From contig JAQGDQ010000307.1 in assembly GCA_030141605.1 (NCBI GenBank), positions 124,001 through 188,000 on the forward strand: 64,000 nt of DNA, given 5' to 3'. This document shows, in pieces, positions 49,505 to 62,679 of the stretch; the first letter of the stretch is position 1; each line of letters opens with the position of its first letter. The DNA comes from Tubiluchus corallicola. Its lineage: Eukaryota > Priapulida > Priapulimorpha > Priapulimorphida > Tubiluchidae. The notes under the pieces are model-generated. The model was not told the DNA's origin and searched no databases. It saw nothing but the letters and a program-made list of their open reading frames with translations. The position numbers and the translations under genes were made by a program.

Positions 49505-52500
49505 CTGCATCGAAAATAGTGAAAAGGAGTGACACCTAGAACTTTTTGTATGATTAAGACTAATACTTAACTACTCAGTAATGACAACACACTATGATTA
49601 AAGGTAAAACAAATGTCATGAAAAACTTTCTACTTTAAAAAAAATTAAAAGAGAACAAGTTTATTTTTTATGGCCAAAGCAGTAAACTTTCCAACAAACC
49701 TGTCTGACTGGGTGCTTCTGTAGTCTGACTGAGTGCCAGCAGGTGGCTGAAACAGAAAAACAAAGTTATCCATTACAATCAGGGAGTAAAAAGTAGTGAT
49801 ACAAATACAAAAGTACTAAGTAAATGTTTGACCAAGACTTACAAACTAGTAAGTGAAGTTTCTTCTTTTTTTATGGTCAGCCAAGCTAAGCAAGTGTGAC
49901 TAGCAGCAAATGTTGCACTACACTATGTTATTAGCTCTGTTCTACAAGAAAACATTACCGATTTAGAAAAAAAAAATTTGTTTTTTCACTCTGTAGTGTT
50001 TCTCAATTTGGGCTAATGAAATAAATAACTAGAAGGGCTCTCCACAGAACATAGTGCACAGTTTACTTCACATCTCAACTAATGTTAATATAGCAGTAAT
50101 CTCAAAAAAGTTTTTAACCTATACTTCATTGTCTTGCTATTTCAGTGCTTCAACAAAAACATGATAATCCTGTCCTACCTCAGACTTGTAAAAATTTGTA
50201 CTCATAGTTTTCTCACTAGCAAGATTTCATTGAAAAATCAAATAAATATGAAGGTAAACACAAAAACTTGGGTGACAATCTAACTCCGCCAGCATCTGTG
50301 TGGTAGAAGATAAAAACAAAATTTTAAAGAATTTTACTTTTATCGTACTGCTTTTTGCCACTTCTAAATATACATAAACAAAGGCAAATTATTAAACAAC
50401 ATAAGACTTCCCAAGTAACTTACTGGTCCTTGCGGAGGAAAGAATGCAGGATTCACATGTGGTGCTGGTGGTGGCACCCCTTGTGGTGGGGGGATTGTTG
50501 CATGTGTTGGGGGTGGTCCACTTACTGGTGGCATTCCAAATGGAGGCATACCTACACAGGTAAAGAAACATTTAAACTGAATTGGTGTACTTGCACTGTA
50601 AACTTGTACTTAGTCATTAACAGAAATAAATGATAATAATAATAATACAAGCTCAACTTTATAAAAACTGAACTCTGTACCTGGGGGTGGTCCTCTCATG
50701 CCTGGCATCACCTGTGTGGGTGGTGGAACAGAAGCTATACAAATGAGAAAAGAGATATAAGTAATTTTTAAATGATAATATCTATCATTAAAAGTTTGAA
50801 AAATTCTGCACAAAGAATCTGACTAGAAAATAATAGCATAACACACTTTGATCATCTCAACATACTTATTATATGGCTAAGAAAAACACTTAAAAATTTT
50901 CCATGTTTACACTATAACTTGCTAAAATTTCAAGATTCCAAAGTCATTACGACATACCATTACCTGGGGGTGGACCGCCATATGGCGCCGAAGCTGGAGG
51001 ATGCCTTGGATCCCAGTTAGGGCCAGGGTGACCAGGTGGCGGTGCCCTCTGATCAGGAGGTGGTCCCCGCATATGTGGCGGCGGTCCAGGTGGTGGCTGA
51101 AATATTAAATGTTTGTTGGCAAACATAGCTATATGCCTTAAACAGAAATTACACAGAATTAAGAAATACCAATTCATTTCAGTTAAATATTTCTATTTGC
51201 TAGCAACCTTTATAAACTGCTCCTTTAATGAGACAACAAACACACGTACAGATAATGAACGAAGGATTCAACAGGGTTTTTCTAATCTTCTTTTCAACAA
51301 CTTCATTTAGGCAGTGGTCAACTTTCACACAAATGACACAAAACGAGGATATTACTTTGGTTACGCCAATATTCTATTTAAATTTTGCAGTGTACACGTT
51401 TCACCTTTTACTTATGAATGTAAATAACCATGTATGTTTACTTCACCGTGCTGAGATTAAGACTCACTATTGATAAGGACAAAATATTTCTAATGAAAAC
51501 AAATGTTTATGCCAGCTTACCCCTTGTGGTGGAGGTACAGGTCTTGGAGGCATACCAGGATGCCCAATACTCATTCCAGGAGGTGGCGGGCCTCTAGGTG
51601 GCCCTTGTGCACCAGGTGGTGGGCCTCTAGGCGGCGGTCCACGCGCTACAATAAATTAATAAGTAAAGGTGATAACAGTTACAAGAATTTATACAAATCT
51701 TCACTTAACATCAGAGACAGGTGGACTGGGAATGCTTCAGATATTCGGATCGCTAATTTTTTCCCTGAATACCAGTATGGAAATCCGGTCCGGTAAACTA
51801 TAAGTATGCCAAAGTCAAATAACTGTCATATTCGGCGAAAAATATAATAAACAAACCGAATATTTCCTTACAATGCTTATAAAAATTTATCCAAAAATAG
51901 CTGATAGTAAACAGCGAACATTGCATGACAGCCGTCATCTTGCTTTCTGTAACTGTATGATATCTTAAAGAATGAGATGCACCGTCCATCGGTACACAAC
52001 TCGTATCAATGTGCAATAGTGTGGCGGTGCTGTATTCGCTTATACATGATAAAATCAACGAGAACTCGAGCTAGTAAATCATTATACTATTGCAGTCTTG
52101 CATAAATACTGTTTTTGTTGAGTAGACAAAATAACCTGAACAGCCTCTAAATAAATTAAATACTTAATGCAATTAATGTTTTACAGAGCTGTCACTAGAA
52201 TGTATTTCCTTTGGAAATACTTCACTTAACACCACTTCTTTTGGGACATGCTAGCATCACCAATTGAAGAAAATGACAGCAGTTACTATGTTTTTTACTA
52301 TATGAGTTGAGGTTAGTTCCTATTACCATATCACAAATAAAACATTTCCAGAATGATTTAAAGTTGCTGACAGTCATCAAGGATTTTCCAGTCAAACCTG
52401 CATGTGCTCTAACATGTTCTTCAAGAAATTAATGCATAACAATAGATAAAATAGTGTTAACCCACAAAAAACTTGAATTATAACGAAATCTTGAACAATG

Positions 52501-55500
52501 GATTTCTGAAAGTCTTTTACAACACACTACTAGTAGTAATTCATTAATGAACAAACCAAATGTAACTACATTAACAGTAACTCCACATATAATAACAACA
52601 GTTCGAAAAATTAAAAAAAGTTATTTACGTGGTGGACCTCCAAATCCAGGAGGTGGCCCAGGTGGGCCATGAGGGCCTCCAGGTGGACCGGGAGGTCTCA
52701 TAAGACGTTGTGTAGGTGGAAATTGAGCACGACCCCGTCCTCCCATAGGCGGTCCTTGATTTCTCATTCCTCCAGGTCCTAAGTCAACCAAAACATTAGT
52801 TTCAGTTTTATATATTTTAGAAATGCTCAGAATTCAGTTGAATGCAAAATCAGTAGTATTAAGAATTAATAAAGTTTTCTTAATATTACAAAAGTAATAA
52901 TTCGACCAAAAAGCACCAAAATTTTAAAATTCTGAAAATGGCTATAAACTAGTCGCAAAAGAACTACAAAAAGAGAATTTGCATAGTACTTTTGCAAAGC
53001 TATATAAAAAATCAATACGTTTTAATATCGGAATTACTTTTCAGAAGCAAACAGTTATTTGTCAAAATTGCAAAAATTAGCAGAATTTAATCACTATATT
53101 CAGCACTATATAACAAAATTTATCACAGCAGCAACCGATTATAAAAATGCAAGGTTAAAAAGCATGTACAAAGTCTACTGTATTTGAATCAAATACTATC
53201 ATGTTAGCATTGAATTACTTGCTGATAATACTTATCTAACTTGTACTACATCCCCTGAAACTGGTTTTCACTGCAGAAAACTCAAAATGTGAAAAATGTT
53301 TACAAGAATAATTCAACTAATAGGCTGAAGTCACTGTACAAGGTACAGTTCTAAACACTTTAGTTTTTCTTTTCAATGCTAGTAGAATTATTTGCACGAC
53401 TGCAGTAGTTTCTTGAAAATAGTTTCTTAATTTATACTGTATTTACTACTAAATGATAAGCTTTCTAAATTAAGCCATTTTTTTTTAAAAGCAAGAAACT
53501 AGGAATAGTTCTTGTTTCTCAAAGCATTACATAATACAGAGCAACCTTAAAACATCGCATGGTAGCGCTGACATGAAACACACCTCGCTAAAATGCAGCC
53601 AAATTTCAACAGCATTTTCAAAGTACGAGAACGTTAAAAAAAATTTTACGGCAAAGTAAACACAATACGTAATATTTCTAAGAACTATCTATGAAAATAA
53701 TGAAAGCTAAACGTCAGGAACAACTTGTTTATCACGACAAAAAAAACAGTTGAATTTTTTTTAATGTACACACTTTAATAAATAATATAAGAAAAAAGCT
53801 AAAAGTTTAGGATACAAAAAAACTAATAGGGAAATATATTTATCTTACTCTTGAATTTTTAGATAATTTACTAAAAACTGATAAAAGTGAAAAACTCGCC
53901 ATGCTTGTCGGAGCGATACGAACCAGCCTGTCTGTCTCGCTCATGGTTGCGATCGCTCCCAGGATTGTCTGTCGTCTTCCTTGATTGAGCTTCAAACTGA
54001 CTCAAAGCTTGTCTGTTGCAGTGTGTAACTACAGGATTCTGACCATACAACTCCCTGTAATTTAAACATTTAATGTCACTTACCCCAGTGTTGAACGCAT
54101 TACAATTTATGCACTTTACTAAAATGCACCAAATTACTAATTTTATAAACACAAGGGTAAAAAAATGAAAAATGCCACAATGCTACGAAAGTCTAGGATG
54201 GCCAGTTACAAGAAATTAATTTTGTGAATAATGACTAAATTTAGTCTATTAATATGAGTATATGACTAGAATATGACTAGAACACCACTAGAACACATGC
54301 TCAGTCTTCCAAGAACACAATAAATGAGGAAAACATCCATCAGCGAAAAGGGTATGAAAATGATTTACACGCAAAAAATTCTGTGCACATTAATAATGTT
54401 TAGGGAATTTAATACACGAACTAAATATCATGTTTGAATAAACGTACTTTTTCGGTAGCTTTTCCATGATGAGACGTGACGATGCGTGACTGGCTAAGCT
54501 CACTACTGCAAAGCCTTTTGACTGTCCATTGGCTCTGTTTTCATAAAACTTCACTTCAACCAAGTCTCTTACACCAATTGACAAAATTGCATCAGTTAAA
54601 TCTTGGTCAGTTGTCCACTGGGAAAAGCAATAATACCAAAGATATAAAGCACTAGTGTGTGGCTTATATAAATATATAAAATTAAAGATACATATATAGT
54701 TTCAGGAAATATAACTGTCATCTCAGAATACCTAAGTTACCAGATCCTTCAGCAATAATTGATTAGCATCAAAACAAATCTCAACAAACTACTAAAAGTT
54801 TGGCCACACTTAAAAGATTTTTCAGCTTGCTGAAACAATGCTAGAGCTTAAAGTTCTGTCACATTTTTATTTGCATATGCCATAAAAATAGATGCATACT
54901 ATTATGAATAATATCAAAATTTAAATAAAAATGAATATTTGCAGATTTTAACATGATTTAACTTCATATAAAAAGTTAGAAATTTAAGGAACAAAAATAA
55001 CTTACACTTTAATTTTTGTTTTTACTTACATTAAAAAACTGTAAAATATATTTTCCTGTTCATACTAAATATCTAATTTTTTATTTTTACAGACTCAATG
55101 ATGAGAACATCAAGTACAAAATGTTTATTTTTGGACTCTCTCAGACAAAGTGAGTAAGTGTTAAATTTAGCTTGTATAATTTAAGTTTATATATGAAGTG
55201 GACAAAAATTCTCGGCACTATGGTATTTTACAAAGGGCTTATTTTTTGTGTCCAGCATGTATATAAAACAACAAACTTAAGTTTAATCTACTGGCACAAA
55301 GACTTCCAACATATGCGATTCACATGACATCCATTTTCCAAAAGAATTATATGTGTCCTATGGAATCGAGTTAAACCAAGCTTTTTTAAGAAGCAGAATT
55401 TAAGTTTCTTAGTTACAGGCTGTTTATAAAATAAATTTTCTATATAAATTGTGTCATAAAATAACCCATCAGCTAGTTAAATGATGTAACGATTCCTTCT

Positions 55501-57108
55501 ATAGACAATTTAAAAACACTGTAAAAAACTAACCCAAGTTAGGTTTCCAACATACAAAGGCACCCTCTTTCCAGAGAAATCAGACATTGTTGTTGTACTC
55601 TCTGATTCACTGCTCTTTGACTGTTGAATTTCTGGGGGATCAGCCTAAAAATATCAGAATTATGTTACAGTGATGCGTATGAAAGTTGTAAACTGACTTA
55701 TCTCTAAATGTCTTATTTCATGACGAGAGTGAACCATCAATTTTTGTGTCACACATAGGCCTAATAAGTAGAATTAAAGTTTTGCCAAATACAACAATTC
55801 AATGAAATAAACAGACAGCCAAAGAATCTCATTTGTTTTAACAATTTTGTCATCAGATTACTAACAATAAAATGTCAATAACTGCAGTGACTAGTTCTGC
55901 AACAACATCATGAGTATCTTTGATGATGAAAAAGTAGTAAGATGCACAATGTGAAAACAACTCAAACTTTATGCCCTTTTTTCTCCTTTGTTCTTCTTTT
56001 ATTGGCCATAGAACGCTGTAGACATTCAGTCATAAACACTTATCCCGCCTGATGCTTGTGCAAGCAACGAAAAGTGTTAAACGAGAGATTATTAATGCTA
56101 CTTTTTTGCTGTTTGAAAAATCCTGCTGCCCAGTATGTAAATAAATGCAGCTACTTATCATTACATAATAATCTCTAACTCCGCTAATTAACCCCGACAA
56201 ATTAATAGAATAATTATTTAAACTAGCTAAAACTGAACTCTATAAGCAAAGTAAACTCCCAACACCTTCTGTATGTACGCAGCCTCGCAAAATTCCATGC
56301 TTGTCTGTAATTATAAAGTGTAGCACTAATACTTATACATTTTGAGGTATAATTCTGTGGACTAAAGTTATATAAACACCCTAACATTGTTGCAAATTGA
56401 TTCGACAACAAATGAAATTAAACATAAAGATTTACTCAGCTAGACTAGCGGATTATGTGAGCAGACTGCGGAGGGTTCGTTTAAATTTATTTTATATTTT
56501 TAAACAAGGAGTTTAATTTGCGTATGTTACGTGGTAACCTCAATATTGTTAAATGTATATTAAAATACAATGAATGTTGTCCTCTAAAGTTCATACTAAC
56601 ACAACCAGTTCTAACTCTATTAAAACCTAATACTTACTGCTTCTGCTGTTGTAGTGTCACCACCAGCTCCGCCATGACCACTTGAAGATGTTATGACGTC
56701 GTCATATAAATCCACATTTCCGTTATAACTTTCTTCCTGAAAAGTGAAAACAGTTATTATGAACTCTCAAGTCTAGTTATATCGTCAAAAGATTGTTAAT
56801 CACAATCTCCCCAACAATACACACACGCTCAAGATAGCTTTTACACAAAGACTCGAGCAATTCATTTTTTAAGTTCTGCTACACCAGACCATAGCAGCTC
56901 TGCCAGGGCATCATGGTTGATGAAATACCAACACGAAATTACAACGCAAAGTAGGCGTAAACGTAAAATATACAAAAAAATAAACCTTAGTACGTAGCGA
57001 CAACTTTACATTACAAAAAGAAATAATAAACATTTTAGTGAAAATCACCTGCGCAAATTCATCACCAACATCATCAGCATAAAGATCAATATCCACCGCA
57101 TCGGCCAT
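47559..57108 (-). CDS. CPSF6: CPSF6 (CFIm68), cleavage and polyadenylation factor subunit
   Basis: CPSF6 pairs with CPSF5/NUDT21 in cleavage factor Im, which binds UGUA sites and steers poly(A)-site choice in the nucleus. Exons, in transcript order: 57049-57108, 56638-56736, 55534-55644, 54448-54617, 53924-54054, 52629-52778, 51521-51645, 50958-51096, 50681-50734, 50424-50551, 49700-49746, 49401-49504, 48239-48386, 47559-47775. These total 1,683 nt, 560 residues and a TGA, against 551 in human. The order of parts is canonical: [18 protein letters not shown], an acidic leader, one RRM, a Pro/Gly-rich linker with [13 protein letters not shown], a conserved helical block ([30 protein letters not shown]) and an RS/RD-rich tail. 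ATG 57108 is chosen because the human protein begins the same way, although the frame is open upstream. The exon 5 donor is the one uncertain junction. Confidence 0.96.
49279..49312. repeat. (TATCG)n pentanucleotide tract
   Basis: About four to five TATCG/ATCGT units in CPSF6 intron 12. The repeat is short and noncoding. Confidence 0.8.
49700..52778 (-). CDS. CPSF6: CPSF6 exons 6-11: Pro/Gly-rich linker
   Basis: Six exons encode the disordered proline-rich linker: exon 6 with [13 protein letters not shown], exon 7 with [17 protein letters not shown], exon 8 with [16 protein letters not shown], exon 9 with [12 protein letters not shown], exon 10 with [14 protein letters not shown] and the strongly conserved [13 protein letters not shown], and exon 11 with DYRSTQSD. 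All introns are short, from about 0.1 to 1 kb. Exons 8 and 9 start and end in phase 1, while exon 10 runs from phase 1 to 0, so single-exon skipping of 9 would keep frame. Two Phe-Gly dipeptides occur (PGFGG and PFGM). Human CPSF6 also has a functional FG motif in this linker, but which of these is equivalent I cannot say. Confidence 0.9.
53924..54054 (-). CDS. CPSF6: CPSF6 exon 5, donor ambiguous
   Basis: The exon encodes [20 protein letters not shown] and EAQSRKTT, matching human. Two GT donors are possible. G|GTTCG at 53924 ends in phase 1 and joins exon 6 in frame (..RQAGPGGM..). GA|GTTTT at 53896 would add YRSDKHGE but ends in phase 2, throwing exon 6 out of frame unless another small exon lies in the 1.1-kb intron. 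I use 53924 for frame reasons. Confidence 0.75.
54448..57108 (-). CDS. CPSF6: CPSF6 exons 1-4: acidic leader and RRM
   Basis: Residues 1 to about 146. Exon 1 gives the [13 protein letters not shown] leader, and exon 2 the [14 protein letters not shown] segment that repeats the Asp-Leu-Tyr theme. Exon 3 contains RNP2 (PLYVGNLTW). Exon 4 continues with [11 protein letters not shown], the strand [13 protein letters not shown], and RNP1 (SKGFAVVSL). The junction between exons 3 and 4 falls between the two tryptophans of the conserved NLTWW motif. The exon 4 donor splits a Lys codon (AA|G), giving [12 protein letters not shown] into exon 5. The RRM binds CPSF5 rather than mainly RNA in the human complex. 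Confidence 0.95.
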
Positions 57109-57759
57109 TTTTCCGTTGTTCTTTGAAGATTTTGGTGATTCGCAAAACTGTAAATGTTGATAATTCAATTCAATTCAGTTTAAATTTGACTATAAATCCA
57201 AAGTGTACAATTGAAATAAAGTTTGATAGAGTTCAGAGTTACCGGCTATTAAACGCTTTGATTGACGTAAGAACCAATGAAATTTAATGCGATTTGTTCA
57301 CGAAAAGGGTACGTTTACTCTTACTTTGTGTGGAAAAAACTTAAGTTATTCATGTAGAGGATGAAAGTTACCAGTCATAGTTTTCTTTAACATCTTTAGT
57401 AACATTATTTTCATTACGCAAAGCAATATGGCCAGATCGCCAGGAATAGAATGCTTATTAGTCTTACCAAAGAGCCTTGTACATTTTCTCCTTGGCCTAT
57501 CCAATGCAATTTTACTTAATTAGCAAGCACATGAAAAAAGGGCACATTACAGTAGTTCAGAACAAAAGAGATGGTTGACTGATTGTGTTTTAAAAATAAT
57601 AATTAGTAAGTCAACGACATTAAAAATTTTCATTTCTAGAACATTTTCTTTGCCAAACCACCAAATTTGCCAAAACTGACTGACGAATTGATTAGCTTAC
57701 TAACAAACTTATAAAGCAACAAACTAACTAAATCGTAGCTAGTTAGTTACGACAAACCA

Positions 57760-57882
57760 GCCATTCTTCAGGTGAACCAAAAGCAGGGTACAAGCAGGGC
57801 ATCCGTTCCCCCGAGGTGAACCAGAGGCATGGTACAAGCACAGCGGCCATTCCCCCAGGTAAAACAGAGGCAGGGTACAAGT
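57760..57882. repeat. Three-copy tandem repeat, about 44-bp unit
   Basis: The core aggtgaaccagaggcagggt is repeated with anchors at 57771, 57815 and 57858 (steps of 44 and 43 bp), each followed by acaagc and preceded by a cattcccccag-like segment. It is followed by a short tgttctgttctgttct run. Confidence 0.85.
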
Positions 57883-58054
57883 CTTGTTCTGTTCTGTTCT
57901 CTCCTGTTTACTGGTTACATTTCATTCAACCCTAACTTTACACATATTCAAGTTTAAATATAAAGTAATTGTTTCCATTCCAAAAGTTATTTCCGAAACA
58001 TACTTAGGAAATTTACACTAGTATATCGGATGCATACAATGTAAGTTCAAGAAA

Positions 58055-58140
58055 GCTGAGAGCGATGAGAGAAAGATGGGGGGGAGAGAGAAATTGAAAG
58101 AGACACAGGGACACAGACAGACAGAGAAAGAGAGAGATTT
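58055..58140. repeat. Purine-rich simple sequence
   Basis: An AG-rich tract with gagagaaag and cagacagac units. A similar tract lies in the plus-strand gene's intron 1 near 25320-25470. It is noncoding. Confidence 0.8.
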
Positions 58141-61100
58141 GATTTTTTATTTAAGTTTTTATTTCAAGGTTTATAGCATAAAACATTTAAATATTGTACA
58201 ACAATAAATAAAAACTCACACACATGAATTCACTATGTTATAATAATATTGCTTATGCTAAAGTTAAAAAATACTTCGAGAATTTGGCACCCTTTAGGCA
58301 AGTGCCTATAGTGGTAGTGGTAGAGCCGAACCTGATCTTTGGTGTGGGAGAGGACATGCGGGCTCACAAAATGCTTTTAAACTATTTAAATTTTTTGTAA
58401 CAAAAGAAAAAATATTATTATTTCATGAGTATGAAAGGACCACAATGAGAAAAGCTATTACTGAAATCAGGACCACGAATTAGTATACCGTGCGCGCTAA
58501 TTTGTGTCTGTATATTATTTCTACGAATGTTCAGTTCTCCTGGAAGTCACAAATCCAACTCCTCATTCTCTGCAAAAAACGAGATCAACACTGCTTAACT
58601 TGGAAGCGTGAAAGTACTTTCAGGTTACACCCCACCCATAAGTGACGACACCAAACTTTGGTTTCTTTCATGAGGTATATGTTATAATGTATTTTCTTCA
58701 ACTATGAAATATGCTTTCCATTGATGGATAGAAATTTTGTTAATTTTAAATTCTGCATTTTAATAACGTATAATAGTTGTTATCCTAAATTACGTTTTAA
58801 TTCTCGGTTACCTAGGTCTTAGATCAATTATTGTAACTCTTGGCTTCAATATCTCTGCTAACTACTGTTGTATTTGCATGTAAAATGTGTTTGAGCAAAA
58901 TGATTAACAAGCTTTGAAATTGACAGCTAGTCTTGAGCAACTATAAATTAGAAAAATTGAATATTGAATTGAATCTACGTCGCCTTGATTCTAAAACACA
59001 CTAAGCATTCCATGAATATAGTATTATGATCTAACATTAGTTAAATTACTACACTAGTTGTACTAACGCTTCTGCTATTACTGTTTTTGTGTTATACTAG
59101 ATATTGTTTAAATAAGATGCTAATGTAAACATCTGTTTCATTGATTCAAAGTGCTACTCACAAAAACTGTATTGTTGGGGTGAAAGACCGGAAAGTGCAA
59201 AGTTGGTTTACTCATCTTAATTGTTATAATTTTCATCATTAAGAACGAGTCCGCGAGAGCACCATGCAGGGGGTGGCACATGAGGGGTGACGAATTTATA
59301 TCATTTTTTTCTAACATGAAGGGCGACCCCCCAAAACCATGTAACCAAGATATCAAATCGGTCGAGCTACTATTAGCAGAGAAATGACCACATCAAGAAA
59401 TTGACCTCAAAAGAGGCAAAAAATCGCTATTTTGGGGGGTTATTTTAACTTTTTCTCCTGTAGAAACTATTATAGACGGGTCGATGTAAGTTGGCTGATA
59501 CATAGACCCAGACATTGTCTTCTGATATCCTAACTTTTTCTGACATACTATTAATAGTATCAGAGAACGGGATTTTTCAAATTCGGCTCTTTGTTAAGAG
59601 TCCCGGGAGAGGTTAAGTTGTAAGGCTCATAACTCGCCCGCTGCGGGGCTACAGAACTTCCGGTTTTCATGTATGTGTTGACCATCATCCTCACTAATAA
59701 TATAAAAAAGAAAAGTCGCTGGAGCCTGTTTGAGTATTTAGTACTGGCACTTTAAAATTTCACAAAAATCAGCAAACTTCGGTGTTTTTGTAGTTTTTCA
59801 ATATTTTTTCTATCTATATGCTGGATTATAAGTGACAAATCTGTATTCTAAATTTCATGAAAACGCACGAGCTGAGATAATATCATGAATGACATTATAT
59901 AGAGGGGCACTGTTAGAAAAAATTGCCATATCAACACACTTTTTTGCTTTCCATAGTAATTCCGTCCATGTGTAAAAAGCAGACATACTTGGCTCACGTC
60001 GTATATGACAGTAGACATTTAGCCACGTTTAACCTGCATTTTCTGTGACTAGTGCTCTCATTTCCTAGTAGCAATAGATTCCTTTGCCATGGAAATTGCT
60101 AGAAATTTGCGAATTTCATCTTAAATTGATTTAGTTATGTCGGAATTTTCATATGACTACAAATATGAATAATTGCCTCTTCTGGTGGATTTCAGGACAG
60201 GACATCATGCATGCCCCTAGTACCGAGTTCGACCCTGATTCAGGGAATTCTCTACACACTGAATCGCTAGCGGATACCAGGAAAGACTAAACAATAAGCC
60301 CTCTAATAGAAAAGAAGTGCCGATTGTTAAGCTTGAGAGTCATTGCTAGCGAAAGAGTCTGACAACACTTGGTATATACATATAAATTAGAAATCCGTTC
60401 ATTTTTATACATATGTTCATTTTTTATACTTTTTATATGAATAAGCTTCATGGCTATACATAGAAGATTATGAATATCAGTACAAAAATGAAAAACTACA
60501 AAACTCAGTCAGAATTAATTTCTCTAAGTCCAAAATACTCTTCCTATTGCAGCAGCATAATCCTATCACTGAAGAGTAGTACATGTAATCAAAACCATGA
60601 CATCTAAATAATAGAGAAAGAATTATCGATGCAGGTAGATTAGCACTAGAAGATAGATACAGAAATATAGACAAATATCATGGGGAAAGTGATGAAGCGA
60701 AAATCTTACAGTCTAAACATGAGACAATATAAGCGCATGGGCGCTTCTAGGGGGATGGCGGTGATATTTAGCTCAGAAAATTTTTCTTCGCCCAAAATTT
60801 ATTTCCGGCACAAAATCGATACTTCTGACAAAAATATTAATAGTGCGATTGAAAGATTTCGCGAATGGCACAAAAACTTTCAATGTTTTACAGTCAAAAA
60901 ATCACCGGACAAATGATATTTTGGGGGAAGTCTGTCCCATATTTTTTGGGCATTCGCTCAGATTTAGGGCAATTTTCTTTGTGTCCTGGCTTGTACGCCT
61001 ATGTAAGACAATGAGTAATAACTAGGTAATAACTATTTCCAGTCCTTGCAAGAAGCAATTTCCATTCCGTAGATATTTCATTTTTTTGAAGATGGAAGCG

Positions 61101-62679
61101 CTCTAAATGCGGTCCAGTGTATTTAGTACAGGCTAATAGATTCACAATATTCGTTTCGTGTGGATAACTAGTCAGAATACCGCATTTAACGCTGGTAAAC
61201 AGCCCAGAAAACGAACATTTTAGTTCAGCAGTGGCCGCCATCTTGAATGTTGGAGTCCAATCCTGTCAGTAGTTTAACCAATGTGCTGACCAGGCCCCTA
61301 GTTGCCAAAGATGAATATTTATGACGTTTTGAAGTATTTTGACAAGATTTGACAACTCATGTTTATCTACACGAAGCTTCTTGATGAAGGTTGTTACCTA
61401 TATTTTCACCCTGATATATGCTTCTTTCAGAGGTCATTTATAATAGGGTGGAAATTCGCTCCAACGAAATTGTCACTACAGCATAGTGGGATGGGATGCT
61501 CTATTCACGTACATATCGATATTTTTGTCCCCGCCTCCACAGTGGGTGAGATATAAGACTTTGAAATGACTGAGTATTTGCATCTTGTGCGTAATGCGAG
61601 CTTAAAGACCCCCAGTAGAGCCGAAAGAGGGGGGTTTGGGACAAAAGTCGAAATGTCATTTTGGAGAAGATAACAAGATCCAATACTATGCAGAGTCAGA
61701 TCTATTCAAACTCAGTGGTTGCTGCATGGCTAATCCTTCAAATATGAGTAAAAAATAGCGAAAAATAGGTATTTTTTCATGAAAATCGGTCTATGCCGTA
61801 CCTCTGCTACTATGAGGAGTTGGACCAAACGGATTTACATAGTGAATGCTAGTGACCAGTGGACCTCGTACCCGAACTTTGGTCCGAATCGGTAACCTAG
61901 CCTTGTGCTGGAATTTTTCGATTTTGCATGGACTTCTCGCGGATGCGTTCTTAAATTTTTACTATTGCACATGTTTAACTTAGTGAAAACGTGATTCTCT
62001 TAAAAATATTGTGGGAGTTAGGAAATTATGGTGAGTCATTAAAAAACTGATACAACGTTAAATTGTGTTTTCGTGTGACTAATTACAATCAGTAAACTAA
62101 CACTCATGAAGCTTTATGAAACCATGGGTAATATTTCTAGGCGGAACAGATGAGAAAATTTGCAACCAAGATCCAGCATCTTTAGAACTAGGGATTTTAT
62201 AAGGTCTCTTATCAACTAACATACAAATTAAACTTAAAATACAGCAAAATTATGCTTAAAATGATACATTATATACACATTTTTGTATGAGCTACTGTTG
62301 TACATTAGTTTTTGGATTTTGCACTTATACAGTAACACAAGATTTATATTGTAACTATTGATGAAAGAAGAATCATAGCTTGAAACTTTATTTTCGTAAT
62401 TTTACTGTTGTAAAAGTAATAACAGATCTATTACTTTAAAATTTCTAATTAGGGGTTTTAATGTTTAAATTTAATGTTGTAATTAGTCTATAGTATACTG
62501 CAATGATACTTTTCATACGTGTAACTTTCCTGCATATATTAACTCATACCAAGCGAGTGCTTCGAAGTATGAAAATTAGTAAATTATTTTGCTATCTAAA
62601 GTAGTCAGTCAGTCAGTTAATTAGTTAATTAATTAGGTAATTAATTTGATCAGTTATTTAATGAGAGAAGTGACTCTGA

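Larger units (their letters stand above)
57109..62679. other. Gene-poor DNA upstream of CPSF6
   Basis: The first few hundred bases should contain the CPSF6 5' UTR and promoter; no distinct motif was resolved. Beyond that are a triplicated 44-bp repeat (57760-57882), a purine-rich tract (58055-58140), and two moderately less AT-rich blocks (about 59230-60060 and 61240-61920) with no sustained ORF that could be decayed repeats. Nothing coding was supported. Confidence 0.6.

Noticed and set aside
50355-50633. Trp/Cys-rich plus-strand ORF
   Set aside because: Complement of CPSF6 proline-rich exon 10; CCA/CCT codons read as Trp/Arg/Gly in reverse.
57109-57168. N-terminal extension of CPSF6 by 20 residues
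   Set aside because: The frame is open upstream, but the conserved protein start is [10 protein letters not shown] at 57108; the extension is 5' UTR.
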